64,000 nt of DNA from an uncultured bacterium (GCA_949035555.1 CAROLD010000002.1:124001-188000); one strand, 5' to 3'. Positions 43,016 through 52,654 are shown, counted from the stretch's first letter. Numbers and translations are program-made. Notes: generated by a model from the letters alone, not told the origin.

Positions 43016-44665
43016 TTAGATAGTAATAATAAACTCCGTACCTACCCCAATTTCACTGTTTACGGTAATTTTGCCGTTATGCTTGTCTATTATCTTCTGG
43101 CTGATTGCAAGACCCAATCCTGTACCTACCCCTACACCTTTTGTAGTATAGCCTACAGTGAAAATTTTGCTCAAATTCTCTCGCGGTATGCCTTGACCGT
43201 TATCTTTAATTTTTACAATCAGGTTTCCGTTCTCAAATTCAGTAGTAATTATAATTTTACCCGACTCGGTAATTGCCTGGCATGCATTTACCAAAATGTT
43301 TGTAAAAACTTGATTAAGCATATTTGGATAACAGCGGATTGGAGGAAGTTCTGCATAATGCTTTTCAATTTCGATTTTATTTTTTGTTTCGTGACTAATT
43401 AAATCAAGAGTTAAATCAATTTCTTTATTAATATTTGCTTCCTGAAGTTCCGCTTCATCAAGACGAACAAATTTTTTGAGCGAAATTACAATATTACTTA
43501 TACGCTGAATTGCTTCTTTATCAATGTTATTAATTTGAGAAAACATTTCTTTCAAATCTTCCTGTTCAATTTGAGAAATAAGTTTTGTGATTATCGCATT
43601 ATTTGATTTTATAGATGCAACGGGAGTATTGATTTCGTGCGCAACCCCTGCGACAAGCTGACCGAGAGAAGCCATTTTTTCAGAGTTTATTAATTGTAAT
43701 TGAGTTTCTTTCAATTCTTCGAGAGCTTTTTTTAATTCTTTTACGTTTTTAGCGTTTTTCTGATACAGTTCAGCTCTAATTATGGCGTTACCAAGCTGAG
43801 AGGAGACAGCATCAAGAATTTCCAATTCTTCATTTAATTCGCGTTTTTGATAACTCAATAGAACTAACACACCTATCATTTTATTAACGTGATAGACCGG
43901 AACAACAACCCTCAAAACTGACTGTTTAAAAGGTTCGGCGCCCAGATACTCCAATAGCGAATAGCTTATTGAAATATTATCGGAATTAAGCTTTTTCATA
44001 ACGTGTTCATCAAACGAAATTACAGCCCCTTTTGAAAAAATATTCTCGCCGTAAGTTTGCTGTACCCTAAAATTCCCTGCTTCCGCACTCGCATAATACG
44101 CTCTAAAACATCCGAACATCATTGCAAGTTCACGCAGAGCAGAGTTCAAAATCATTGAAATATCCATTGATGCTCTTATGATATTCGACAATTTATTAAT
44201 TAGCGCAATTCTGATAGCCTGCGATTGAGCTTTCTGACGGATTTTTTGAAGTTCGTCGTTTTCTTCTTCAAGTTTTTGAAGTTTATCTTTATAAATTTCA
44301 CGCTCTTTACGGTTGTCTTGCAATAAAATATCCGAACTCACATCAACAAGAAAAATTATCGTGTAAGCTCCGCGTTTTATTGCAGTTAAGTCGTAATAAG
44401 AAACTTCCCCTGAAGATGAGTGATAATGCACTCTTGCAAAGAAGTTTTGCGGGGAAACAATTGCCTGAAAAACAGGTGAATACAAATCAACATTTTCACT
44501 GTCCATAGGACAGAAATCGAAATTCATTTTATGAGCAAATTTTCTGATATCACCGAATTGTTGAAAAACGCGACAAAAAGTGTTGTTTTTAAAAACAACA
44601 TTCTCATAATCCCTAATAACAATGACAGGATCTCTGTACTGATTAAAAAAGTCAAACTTCTTCAT
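43016..44665 (-). CDS. Sensor histidine kinase with PAS- and GAF-like domains
   Basis: About 549 residues. N-terminal PAS-like part (RDPVIVIRDYENVVFKNN), a coiled coil around residues 115-160, a GAF-like domain (residues 165-305, with GVLVLLSYQK), then HisKA ASLGQLVAGVAHEINTPVAS with the phospho-acceptor H-E, and HATPase boxes N (NILVNACQAI), G1 (IKDNGQGIP) and G2 (TGLGLAISQKIID). No transmembrane helix, so cytoplasmic. No response regulator next to it. Leaderless by geometry: the start is the ATG at 44665, with TATAAT six bases upstream and TTGCCC 17 bases before that. Confidence 0.9.
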   Translation of the reverse strand: MKKFDFFNQYRDPVIVIRDYENVVFKNNTFCRVFQQFGDIRKFAHKMNFDFCPMDSENVDLYSPVFQAIVSPQNFFARVHYHSSSGEVSYYDLTAIKRGAYTIIFLVDVSSDILLQDNRKEREIYKDKLQKLEEENDELQKIRQKAQSQAIRIALINKLSNIIRASMDISMILNSALRELAMMFGCFRAYYASAEAGNFRVQQTYGENIFSKGAVISFDEHVMKKLNSDNISISYSLLEYLGAEPFKQSVLRVVVPVYHVNKMIGVLVLLSYQKRELNEELEILDAVSSQLGNAIIRAELYQKNAKNVKELKKALEELKETQLQLINSEKMASLGQLVAGVAHEINTPVASIKSNNAIITKLISQIEQEDLKEMFSQINNIDKEAIQRISNIVISLKKFVRLDEAELQEANINKEIDLTLDLISHETKNKIEIEKHYAELPPIRCYPNMLNQVFTNILVNACQAITESGKIIITTEFENGNLIVKIKDNGQGIPRENLSKIFTVGYTTKGVGVGTGLGLAISQKIIDKHNGKITVNSEIGVGTEFIITI

Positions 44666-44671
44666 AATAGA

Positions 44672-44700
44672 ATTATAGGTCAAATGATATTACAGGGCAA
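44672..44700 (-). promoter_or_regulatory. Promoter of the histidine kinase, leaderless geometry
   Basis: Minus strand TTGCCC (44695-44700), 17 nt, TATAAT (44672-44677), then TCTATT and the ATG. Confidence 0.65.
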
Positions 44701-44720
44701 TTTGTAAACTCTAGCCATCT

Positions 44721-44748
44721 CTGCCTGTCATTCTGCATTAGCAGGCAG
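44721..44748. repeat. Palindromic element CTGCCTG...CAGGCAG
   Basis: Seven-base inverted repeat around a 14-nt loop that contains GTCATTCTGC. Same context as the palindrome at 40952. Confidence 0.5.
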
Positions 44749-44823
44749 GGAAGAAAGTACATAAGTATAATCTCCGCCCGATTTTTCTTCTATATTATAA
44801 TCAGAAGAACTCTTTATTATTAA

Positions 44824-45069
44824 TTATTCGGTTTTAAATAAGTCTTCAATTTCCATATTCAACGCGGATGCTATTTCAAATATCATAGCCAAACTCGGTG
44901 CTTTTTCTGCTCTTTCTATGCATCCAATGTAATTTCGTGCGCTGGAGATTCTGAAAGCTAATTCTTCCTGTGATATTTTTAGCGCTTTTCTGCCTTTGCG
45001 AATGTTATCTCCCAAAGTTTTGTAGATTGAATAATATTTATTTTTGCTGGTGTGTGTCATATCAATCAT
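44824..45069 (-). CDS. XRE-family transcriptional regulator
   Basis: 81 residues. After about 20 N-terminal residues, a standard HTH_3: LKISQEELAFRISSARNYIG, then RAEKAPSLAMIFEIASALNM and EIEDLFKTE. GGGAG ribosome site 9 nt upstream. Its SARNYIGCIERAEKxPS segment is close to the SinR/C.AhdI-like group. It lies alone between the kinase and PEP carboxykinase genes. Confidence 0.88.
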   Translation of the reverse strand: MIDMTHTSKNKYYSIYKTLGDNIRKGRKALKISQEELAFRISSARNYIGCIERAEKAPSLAMIFEIASALNMEIEDLFKTE

Positions 45070-45262
45070 TTTGGTATATCTCCCACTTATTATCTACCAT
45101 CTATTCAGCTACATATATTGACCAATATTCCTAACCCGATTTGACCCTTTCATTATTTGAATAATTGCTTGTTTTCTTTTTTTATTTGTAGTAACATGCC
45201 CTGTGTATAGAAAAAATTGTTATACTTACACTTATATATTTCTGTAGAAAAGGAGAAAGACT

Positions 45263-46924
45263 ATGACAACAAAAGAATTCTTTACAAATTCAGAAGAATT
45301 GAAACAATTGATGTCTGCTGCTCGTGCTACTATTACAGCTCCTTTCTTTGGCAACAATGTTGAAGAAGTTAAATCTGTATCAGAAGCTTACAAGTTAGCT
45401 AAATCATCTTCAGGTACTATTGAATTAACAGGTATGCCTGTTTTCAAACCTGAAAAATTAGGTTTGCCTCAAGGCGCTAACCAACTTTTATTCAACGACG
45501 GTACCGTTGTTGGACGCTGTGCTGCAGCTAGAAAAATCGTTGGTGAACCTAACTGCGATATGAAATATTTATTACCTATCATCCGTGAAGCTATCTACGG
45601 TACACGTGATAAATTAATGTACAAAACCGAAACCGTTGTTGGTTTAGACAAAGACTTTATGATTAAAGCTCATTTGATGATTCCTGAAGGTTTCGAAAAC
45701 ATTATGTATTCTTGGATGTTAAACTTCCAATACATCAGTGAAGCTTACGCTGAAATGTATGCGGAATCTAAAGAATATCCGGAAGGAGATATCTTCGTAT
45801 TCTCTGATCCTGATTGGACACACCCTGATTTCCCTTACGGTTTAACATTCTTTGACCCTGAACACAACTGCGCTTGTATCTTGGGTATGAGATACTTCGG
45901 GGAACACAAAAAAGGTACTTTAACCCTTGCTTGGGGTTGCGCTGCTCGTAACGGTTTCGCTTCTTGCCACGGCGGGATGAAACGTTATAACCTTGACGGC
46001 GGAAAATCTTTCCAAGTTGCTGTATTCGGTTTATCAGGTTCAGGTAAATCAACTATTACTCACGCTAAACACGACAACAAATACAACATCACCGTTCTTC
46101 ACGATGACGCATTTGTTATCAACATGCAAGACAAATACACTATCGCTTTAGAACCTGCATACTTCGACAAAACTGCTGATTACCCTATCGGCTGCGAAGA
46201 TAACAAATATATCTTAACTCAACAAAACGCAGGCGCTATCGCTTTAGCTGACGGCAAAGTTGTTTCAGTTACAGAAGATATCAGAAACGGTAACGGACGT
46301 GCTGTTAAATCTAAACTTTGGTCACCAAACAGAGTTGACAGAATTAACGAACCAATCAACGCTATTTTCTGGTTGATGAAAGACCCTACAATTCCTCCTG
46401 TATTGAAATTGTCAGGCGCTTCTTTAGGTTCTGCTATGGGCGCAACTCTTGCTACTAAACGTTCATCTGCTGAAAGACTTGCAGCCGGCGTTGACCCTAA
46501 CGCTTTAGTTGTTGAACCTTACGCTAACCCATTTAGAGTTTACCCTCTTTCAATGGATTACGAAAGATTTAAAGAACTTATCGCTACTGGCGTTGACTGC
46601 TATATCTTGAACACAGGCGAATTCATGGGTACTAAAGTTAAACCTTGCCACACTTTAGGCATCATCGAAGATATCGTTGAAGGTACAGCTAAATTCCATA
46701 AATGGGAAAACTTCTCTGATATCGAAATTATGGATATCGAAGGTTTTGACGCTTCATTCTCTAACAAAGAATATGCTAATGAATTTGTTGCTCGTATGAA
46801 CGACAGAATTAACTTCGTTAAATCAAGAGAAACTGAAAAAGCAGGTATCGACAAACTTCCTGCTGACGCTTTAGAAGCTCTTGAAGCAGTTGTTAAAGAA
46901 GCTACAGCTTTAACTTCAGTTTAA
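45263..46924 (+). CDS. pckA: Phosphoenolpyruvate carboxykinase (ATP type)
   Basis: 553 residues. Interconverts oxaloacetate and PEP. P-loop FGLSGSGKSTITHAKH (kinase-1a; Ser for the usual Thr), the metal site LHDDAFVIN (kinase-2), and LSGASLGSAMGATLATKRS, the adenine/lid region. THPDFPYGLTFFDPEHNCAC and MRYFGEHKKGTLTLAWGCAA are in the positions of the substrate loop. Codon use is distinctive, with GCT and GTT strongly preferred, which suggests high expression. AAAAGGAG ribosome site, strong terminator. In fermenters it usually carboxylates PEP to make succinate with energy gain. Confidence 0.9.
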   Translation: MTTKEFFTNSEELKQLMSAARATITAPFFGNNVEEVKSVSEAYKLAKSSSGTIELTGMPVFKPEKLGLPQGANQLLFNDGTVVGRCAAARKIVGEPNCDMKYLLPIIREAIYGTRDKLMYKTETVVGLDKDFMIKAHLMIPEGFENIMYSWMLNFQYISEAYAEMYAESKEYPEGDIFVFSDPDWTHPDFPYGLTFFDPEHNCACILGMRYFGEHKKGTLTLAWGCAARNGFASCHGGMKRYNLDGGKSFQVAVFGLSGSGKSTITHAKHDNKYNITVLHDDAFVINMQDKYTIALEPAYFDKTADYPIGCEDNKYILTQQNAGAIALADGKVVSVTEDIRNGNGRAVKSKLWSPNRVDRINEPINAIFWLMKDPTIPPVLKLSGASLGSAMGATLATKRSSAERLAAGVDPNALVVEPYANPFRVYPLSMDYERFKELIATGVDCYILNTGEFMGTKVKPCHTLGIIEDIVEGTAKFHKWENFSDIEIMDIEGFDASFSNKEYANEFVARMNDRINFVKSRETEKAGIDKLPADALEALEAVVKEATALTSV

Positions 46925-46950
46925 TACTGAACAAATAGCAAACATTATAG

Positions 46951-46986
46951 AAAAGGGCGGGTTTGATAAATCAAACCCGCCCTTTT
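46951..46986 (+). terminator. pckA terminator
   Basis: AAAAGGGCGGGTTTGA with complement, 16-bp perfect stem, 4-nt loop. Confidence 0.92.
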
Positions 46987-47111
46987 AACTGTGCCGCGGC
47001 GTATGGGGTTTAAATTTTTACAACATAAATGTTTCAATTATTTACATTAGCCAACATTTTCAGATTTATGTTAAAATATTTTTAACGTTTAAAAATGAGG
47101 AGATTTTTTCA

Positions 47112-47507
47112 ATGGAAGGACTTAATAAATTCAAAGTTTTAACTATTACATTTATTGCAATGTTTGTTTTTGTGGTTGCCGCAATCTATTCAAACACCAA
47201 AGATGTCAGTGCAACTAAAAATCAAGATAAAGAAAAGGCAAAAAAAGAACAAACAGTTAGACCACAAAATAATCCGAATACTGTTGCTTTGAATAATCCG
47301 GCAATTGAAGAAATGTACATAAAACTTGAACAATTATCAAGTCGTGTTGAAGAAATATCAGCAAAATCAAACAGCAGTTCTGATATCAGATGCAGTATTC
47401 GCGGGATTATGAATGACAACAACCTGGAAGAATTGTCTCCGGAAGCCGCATTGCAAGAAGTAAGAGACAATAACAACGAACTTGTTTTAACCTGTAAATT
47501 TAACTAA
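47112..47507 (+). CDS. Membrane-anchored hypothetical protein
   Basis: 131 residues with an N-terminal membrane anchor (VLTITFIAMFVFVVAAIYS, residues 9-27), then a lysine-rich segment, a short coiled coil (MYIKLEQLSSRVEEISAKS), and a C-terminal part with two cysteines (RCSIRGIMNDNN and LTCKFN) that could form a disulfide in the periplasm. GAGGAG ribosome site. It overlaps the converging gene at 47504 by four bases. Confidence 0.6.
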   Translation: MEGLNKFKVLTITFIAMFVFVVAAIYSNTKDVSATKNQDKEKAKKEQTVRPQNNPNTVALNNPAIEEMYIKLEQLSSRVEEISAKSNSSSDIRCSIRGIMNDNNLEELSPEAALQEVRDNNNELVLTCKFN

Positions 47508-47884
47508 AACAGATGATAATATTTCATGTAGTTTGCCAAAATCTCTGAACTTACACCATTTGCGACATTGGCTTTTACTACCTGTTCTTTATCCTGATTT
47601 GTTTTGCCGTCAACTTTTGAGTTTTCATCGTTGATAGGTTTAACTTCCTGCTGTTTTTGCATTTCCTCAAGCTCGGCGGCGGCACGTTCCACCTGCTTCA
47701 TAAGTTCGTCATGAAGCTTCACATCACCGGCAAAAGAACCTGTTGATTGTATTCCGACAGTGTCCAAATCTTCCAAAATATGTTCCCACTGCTCATAATT
47801 TGTAATGCTCGTACCTTGAGCTTGTGCAGCGGCTTGAGCTTTGCGCAGTTCGTCAACACCTTTAATTTCTTCTACATTATCCAT
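47504..47884 (-). CDS. Hypothetical acidic helical protein
   Basis: 126 residues, AAGGAGAG ribosome site. Composition Ala/Gln/Glu/Lys with an N-terminal helix EIKGVDELRKAQAAAQAQG and a coiled coil DELMKQVERAAAELEEMQKQ. No signal, no known motif. It belongs with the group of short polar lineage-specific proteins in this window. Confidence 0.5.
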   Translation of the reverse strand: MDNVEEIKGVDELRKAQAAAQAQGTSITNYEQWEHILEDLDTVGIQSTGSFAGDVKLHDELMKQVERAAAELEEMQKQQEVKPINDENSKVDGKTNQDKEQVVKANVANGVSSEILANYMKYYHLF

Positions 47885-47970
47885 AATCAGGCTCTCCTTG
47901 CTTAATATCTATAATATATAAGTTTTTTTAAGTATCGTATTTTCATATTACAAAATTTCTGTAACAAAAG

Positions 47971-48621
47971 TTAATTTAGATAAATTTCAGCAAGCGCCAA
48001 ATCTGATTTTGTTGTAACCTTTATGTTTCTGTAATCCCCGTCAACAATATAAACATCTTTGCCTAGAAATTCCACCATACCTGCATCATCAGTAAAATTC
48101 TGACCTTTAAGCTTTTCATGAGCGGATTTGATTAGACTGTACTCAAACGCCTGCGGGGTCTGGGTATTATAGAGTTTTGAACGGTCAATTGTGCGGATAA
48201 TTTTTCCTGTTTCATCAACTTCTTTAATTGTATCTACTGTTTTTGTCATAACAACAACGGCTTTCTTTTCCCGCACAGCAGAAATTGTTTTATTGATAAT
48301 TTCCTGTGTAACCATTGGACGCGCACCATCATGAATTAAGACATAATCAGCATTTGCGGCTTTTATTCCGTTAAAAACAGATGCTTGTCTTGTGTTCCCG
48401 CCTTCAACTATTTTCACCTGCGTAAAACCCTCAAACATCTGCACTAAAATGCCCATAATTGATTGGTTAGCACATATAATAATCTTTTTTATCCCTGCTG
48501 TTATAAACGCTTCAACAGTGTATTTGATAATCTCTTTTCCGTGAATTTTTTCTAAAAGTTTATTAGTATTGCCAAATCTTGAGGAAGTTCCGCCCGCTGT
48601 AATTATTGCTGTAAATTTCAT
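47971..48621 (-). CDS. ispD: 2-C-methyl-D-erythritol 4-phosphate cytidylyltransferase
   Basis: 216 residues. Third step of the non-mevalonate isoprenoid pathway. AIITAGGTSSRFGNTNKLLE is the CTP-binding start (Gly-rich, Arg, Lys), VEGGNTRQASVFNGI is the second conserved block, and VLIHDGARPMV and TQTPQAF follow. Start overlaps the thiL stop by four bases (GGAG upstream); the two genes are co-translated. Confidence 0.93.
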   Translation of the reverse strand: MKFTAIITAGGTSSRFGNTNKLLEKIHGKEIIKYTVEAFITAGIKKIIICANQSIMGILVQMFEGFTQVKIVEGGNTRQASVFNGIKAANADYVLIHDGARPMVTQEIINKTISAVREKKAVVVMTKTVDTIKEVDETGKIIRTIDRSKLYNTQTPQAFEYSLIKSAHEKLKGQNFTDDAGMVEFLGKDVYIVDGDYRNIKVTTKSDLALAEIYLN

Positions 48622-49532
48622 TTATTCTCCTTCCAGTGATTGAATACTTTATTTTCTACATCTACTTTGGTAAAATGTATTTTCTTACCGCCTGCGAATA
48701 AATCAACACCCAGCCCTTGTTTAACCTGACCGATTTCGGTTCCGATTTCGCAATCTTGAGGTACAGCGGCAATAATTCCATAATCTTCCCCGCCAAAAAG
48801 AACGAAATTCTGCCAATTTTCGTACTGTTCAATTTCTTTGTCGTGCGGGATTTTGTCAAAATTGACTTCAAGCAATACCCCACTTTCGTTTGCAATTGTT
48901 GAAAGTGCGTCCATAAAACCGTCAGAAGTATCCATCATTGCGTACTTTTCTTTAACTGTTTGTGCAACCTGTTGTCCGAATTCAACCTGCGCTTTCGGCA
49001 TCAAGTGAGCTTCACTTAACTTATCAGGTACATTTTGCCCCATTAAGAGAAGTTTTAGAGCAAGTCCGCTTGACCCATGATTACCGCAAACCACGATTTT
49101 TTGCCCTATTAAAGCAGTTTTACGGGATGAAATATTTCTGCCCATAGTTTTACCGATTGCACAAATTGAGATAAAAATTTTATCTCCGCCGGTAATATCA
49201 CCTCCAACAATTTCAACCCCTTCACCGCAGGCAGATTTACAGCCTTCATAGAATTCTTTAATAAACTCCGCGTCAATTCCGTTAGGTAAAGACAGCGATA
49301 CTGTAATATATGCAGGCTCGGCACCGCTTGATGCGACATCGGAAATATTAACCATGACAGACTTGTAACCAAGCTGGAACGGTGTTATAAAATCTGTTTT
49401 GAAATGTACATCTTCAACAAGGCTGTCTTGCGTTACAACTATTCCCAAATCTTTTAAATATGCGCAGTCATCTCCGATATATTTTGAATTGAGAGTATTT
49501 TTTATAACAGAAATAAATTCTTTCTCTTTCAT
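48618..49532 (-). CDS. thiL: Thiamine-monophosphate kinase
   Basis: 304 residues. Final step to thiamine diphosphate. GDDCAYLKDLGIVVTQD then LVEDVHF (metal-binding aspartates), GYKSVMVNISDVASSGAEPA, GGDITGG, and GLALKLLL with DTSDGFMDAL. Conserved FGGEDYGIIAAVP near the C-terminus. No clear SD; it starts 5 nt after the upstream GGDEF gene stop, so translation is probably coupled, or it starts close to a TATAGT nine bases upstream. Confidence 0.92.
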   Translation of the reverse strand: MKEKEFISVIKNTLNSKYIGDDCAYLKDLGIVVTQDSLVEDVHFKTDFITPFQLGYKSVMVNISDVASSGAEPAYITVSLSLPNGIDAEFIKEFYEGCKSACGEGVEIVGGDITGGDKIFISICAIGKTMGRNISSRKTALIGQKIVVCGNHGSSGLALKLLLMGQNVPDKLSEAHLMPKAQVEFGQQVAQTVKEKYAMMDTSDGFMDALSTIANESGVLLEVNFDKIPHDKEIEQYENWQNFVLFGGEDYGIIAAVPQDCEIGTEIGQVKQGLGVDLFAGGKKIHFTKVDVENKVFNHWKENK

Positions 49533-49537
49533 AACAT

Positions 49538-51448
49538 TTAAACTATATCATGCTCAATCAGTGAAATAAATTCTTTAACAAGGTTGTTGTTCCATTTTTT
49601 GCCGCCGTCAGCTTTAATAATCTCCAACGCATCGCGCGAAGACAATTTTGAACGGTATGGGCGAGGTTCAATAAGTGCAAAATACTGGTCAATAATCAAA
49701 ATTATTTGAGATGTCAGAGGAATTTCTTCTTTAGACATTTTATTCGGATAGCCTGTGCCGTCCCAGTTTTCGTGGTGGTGCTCGATTATCGGTAAAATAT
49801 CCTGAACATAAGAAATCGGCTGTAGGATTTCTCTTGCGGCGATAACCGGATGATTTTTAATCTGATTGCGTTCGTCTTCCGTTAGCGGGGTAGATTTTTG
49901 CAGAAGTTCCTGAGGTAGCATAAGGTTGCCAATATCATACAGTAAGATTGCAACTCTTAAATTATCAATTTCTTCTTTCGGAAGGTCAAATCTTTTTGCT
50001 AAACTTACTGCTGTAAGGACTTTATTTTTAATCACACCTGATGTATGCATCGGGTTATAGAGCTTTGTAAGTATATCTGCAACATTGTACAATGAATCTT
50101 TTGACATTTCATCTTTGTTTGCAGGAGCTTGAAGTTTCAAGCATAATTCTTTTGATAAATGTTTCGCCATCGGAATACGGTTTTTTGAAAGAATATCAAT
50201 GAATGTATTAACCGCAATTTCCTGCCACGAAGTTTCAGAAATCGGTTTGGCAAGTGTAACACGGTTTCTGCCTTCACGTTTTGATGTGTACATAGCCTGA
50301 TCGGTAAGTTCAAGAAGTTCTTCAACATTGTCTGTATGTTCAAAGTATGTCGCAACCCCGAGACTGCCCGTGATATGACCGATTGTCTCAATTTCAACTT
50401 TTTCAATAGACTTGCGAATTCTTTCTGCGGCAATCATAGCGCCATCAGAGGAAATCCCGGGAAGCAGTACGTTAAATTCTTCTCCGCCGATACGAGCCGG
50501 AACATCGACTGAACGGGCATTTGATTTTAGAACATCCGCAATGGTTTTAATAGCTAGGTCGCCGTAAAAATGTCCGTACGTATCGTTAATTTTTTTCAAA
50601 AAGTCTAAGTCAATACCAATAACCGAGAACGGCTGCTGCTGACGTTTTGCACGCTGAACCTCTTTTTCCAGAGCTTCTTCAAAGTATCTTCTGTTGTATA
50701 AACCTGTAAGCGCATCAGTAACTGCTTGTTCACGAACAGCCTGAAACAGGTCGGCAATTGTAATTGCCATTTCAATTTGTTTTGCAAACAAACCCAGAAA
50801 ATCCATTTCCGCAGAAGCAAGTTCATCTCTTGCGGAAAATACGCAAAACCAGCCAAACTCTTTGTTTTGTGTAATTAAAGGAATTACAATAACAGATTTT
50901 ACGGGCTGATTGCTGGAAGTAACTTTTTTTACAATTTCGTCAGGCAAATCAGGAAGAACAGCTTTCAAAGACAGGTCAATTGATTTTGTCTGAATAATAG
51001 TTTTTTGGCGCATAGTATCGGCAAAAACGCTCTCGTTATCATAATTCAAGCGTCTTGTCTGAATACCCGGAGAACCGATAAGATTATTTAATCTGTCAAT
51101 CAGTCCGTCATTAGACTGCGCAATAATATGCAGATATTCACCGTCATTATCAACACATTTTCTGATAATCGAACAGTGCATATAGCCCAAATCACCTTGG
51201 GTACTATTAACAATAGCTTCCATAACATTTTCCAGCGGGGTAGATGAATTCATCATGTCCCAGATATGCTGGAGAGTAAACATTCTGCGGTTTGTATCAT
51301 TTAACTCTTCTGTGCGTTCGGCAATTTCTTTTTCAAGTTCAAGGTTGCGTTCATAAATTTCAAGATAATCGCGCTTTTCATGGTAAATACTGTGTTCAAC
51401 TTCAGAAACTTTTCTGGTTACTTCTTTAAATTTATCAAATAAACCCAT
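49538..51448 (-). CDS. GAF-GGDEF diguanylate cyclase with degenerate HD-GYP domain
   Basis: 636 residues, cytoplasmic. Coiled coil at 25-55; GAF at about 70-230; GGDEF at about 240-400 with the active-site GGEEF (321-325) and metal Asp in GIDLDFLKKIND, so it should make c-di-GMP; HD-GYP at about 455-610. In the last, HHENWDGTGYP is intact, but the HD pair that should read L-L-H-D-I-G-K is L-L-Y-D-I-G-N (Tyr504, Asp505), removing a metal-binding His. The phosphodiesterase half is therefore probably inactive or modified. AAAGGA ribosome site. First gene of a unit with thiL and ispD. Confidence 0.87.
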   Translation of the reverse strand: MGLFDKFKEVTRKVSEVEHSIYHEKRDYLEIYERNLELEKEIAERTEELNDTNRRMFTLQHIWDMMNSSTPLENVMEAIVNSTQGDLGYMHCSIIRKCVDNDGEYLHIIAQSNDGLIDRLNNLIGSPGIQTRRLNYDNESVFADTMRQKTIIQTKSIDLSLKAVLPDLPDEIVKKVTSSNQPVKSVIVIPLITQNKEFGWFCVFSARDELASAEMDFLGLFAKQIEMAITIADLFQAVREQAVTDALTGLYNRRYFEEALEKEVQRAKRQQQPFSVIGIDLDFLKKINDTYGHFYGDLAIKTIADVLKSNARSVDVPARIGGEEFNVLLPGISSDGAMIAAERIRKSIEKVEIETIGHITGSLGVATYFEHTDNVEELLELTDQAMYTSKREGRNRVTLAKPISETSWQEIAVNTFIDILSKNRIPMAKHLSKELCLKLQAPANKDEMSKDSLYNVADILTKLYNPMHTSGVIKNKVLTAVSLAKRFDLPKEEIDNLRVAILLYDIGNLMLPQELLQKSTPLTEDERNQIKNHPVIAAREILQPISYVQDILPIIEHHHENWDGTGYPNKMSKEEIPLTSQIILIIDQYFALIEPRPYRSKLSSRDALEIIKADGGKKWNNNLVKEFISLIEHDIV

Positions 51449-51497
51449 TTATGTCCTTTAATAATACACTTTAAGTCTTTATTATAACACTTTTTGA

Positions 51498-52544
51498 CTA
51501 AAATATCAAGGTGTGAACCACATCAATAACATCTTTAGGGTTTGGAAAATTTATACAAGCGCCTTTATTTTTCTTCAATTTACATTTTCTCTTAAAACAC
51601 GGCTGGCAAGGAAGCCCTTCACCGCCGAGCGCAATGTACTTGTTAGAATTTCCCAAAGGTGCGAGAATTTCTTTTGGTGTGCAGGTAAAAATTGTCACAA
51701 CGGCAGGCTTTCCAGTAAGCCATGCAAGATTTGCACTTCCGCTGTCAGGCGAAATCACAACATCCGCACGCGAAAACAGTTCAAGAAGTTCCAAAACATC
51801 AGTTTTACCCGCAAGATTAAACCCTTTTCCGTTTCTTATTTCATCAATAAGTTCACATTTGCTTGTGCCGTTCGTAAAAACGAGATTACAATCCTGTGAA
51901 AGATTTGCGGCAACTTTTTTCCAGTTATTAACAGACCAGTGTTTGTAATCCCATGTTGTAGCAGGCGCAATCACAACAGTAGGTTTTTTGGGGTCTAAAT
52001 CTTTTAACAGCTCATCAACCTTTGCAATCTGAGCATCCGAGCGTTTTGGAAGCGATACTCCTGCTTTATCCAGCGGTATCCCAAGATGCTGGGCATATTT
52101 CAAATAATTCAAAACTATAGGGCAGTCAGGTTTGTAAGAAATATTTTCCACCCATTCAGTACCGCATAAAGCAGTTAATTCTTTTGCTTTTTTAGACGTT
52201 ATTCTTCTTTTTGCACCGCAAAATAACATCCACAGAAAGCTTTTGAACATCATTTGTGCATCAATTGCGATATCATATTTTTCAGCTCTGATTTGTTTTA
52301 GAATTCCCCAAGCTTCTTTCAAATTCTCAATGTTAAATCTGTCTTTACGCCATTTTTGTATAGGGACAAGAATAGTTTTTTCAACACAAGGATTATTATT
52401 AATAATATCGTACCCTTTTTCTCCGACAAGCCAGTGAACCTCATACCCCCAATTTTTAAGAGCATTTGCAAGCGGTACACAAAAAATCACATCCCCCATC
52501 GAGGAAAGTTTTATAAGTAAAATTTTTTCTTTAGTTTTATCCAT
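51498..52544 (-). CDS. Glycosyltransferase family 9 (heptosyltransferase-like)
   Basis: 348 residues. ILLIKLSSMGDVIFCVPLAN is the WaaC/WaaF-type start. HWLVGEKGYDIINNNPC, APATTWDYKHWSVNNW (substrate-binding A-x-x-W-x-x-K-x-W), ISPDSGSANLAWLTGKPAVV (nucleotide-sugar loop) and a C-terminal cysteine group LPCQPCFKRKCKLKKNKGAC. Adds a core sugar to lipid A, in agreement with lptB and glmU. It shares the cysteine group with the GT9 at 22485. AGGA before the ATG. Upstream of the c-di-GMP gene on the same strand. Confidence 0.87.
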   Translation of the reverse strand: MDKTKEKILLIKLSSMGDVIFCVPLANALKNWGYEVHWLVGEKGYDIINNNPCVEKTILVPIQKWRKDRFNIENLKEAWGILKQIRAEKYDIAIDAQMMFKSFLWMLFCGAKRRITSKKAKELTALCGTEWVENISYKPDCPIVLNYLKYAQHLGIPLDKAGVSLPKRSDAQIAKVDELLKDLDPKKPTVVIAPATTWDYKHWSVNNWKKVAANLSQDCNLVFTNGTSKCELIDEIRNGKGFNLAGKTDVLELLELFSRADVVISPDSGSANLAWLTGKPAVVTIFTCTPKEILAPLGNSNKYIALGGEGLPCQPCFKRKCKLKKNKGACINFPNPKDVIDVVHTLIF

Positions 52545-52654
52545 GAAAATTCCTGAGTGCGTGACCTTTAGATTATATTAGAAAATAAATGTTTAGTCCA
52601 GCCGCAAATATATATATTATTTTTTTGTTATATAATAATAAAAGAGGTAGAAAA

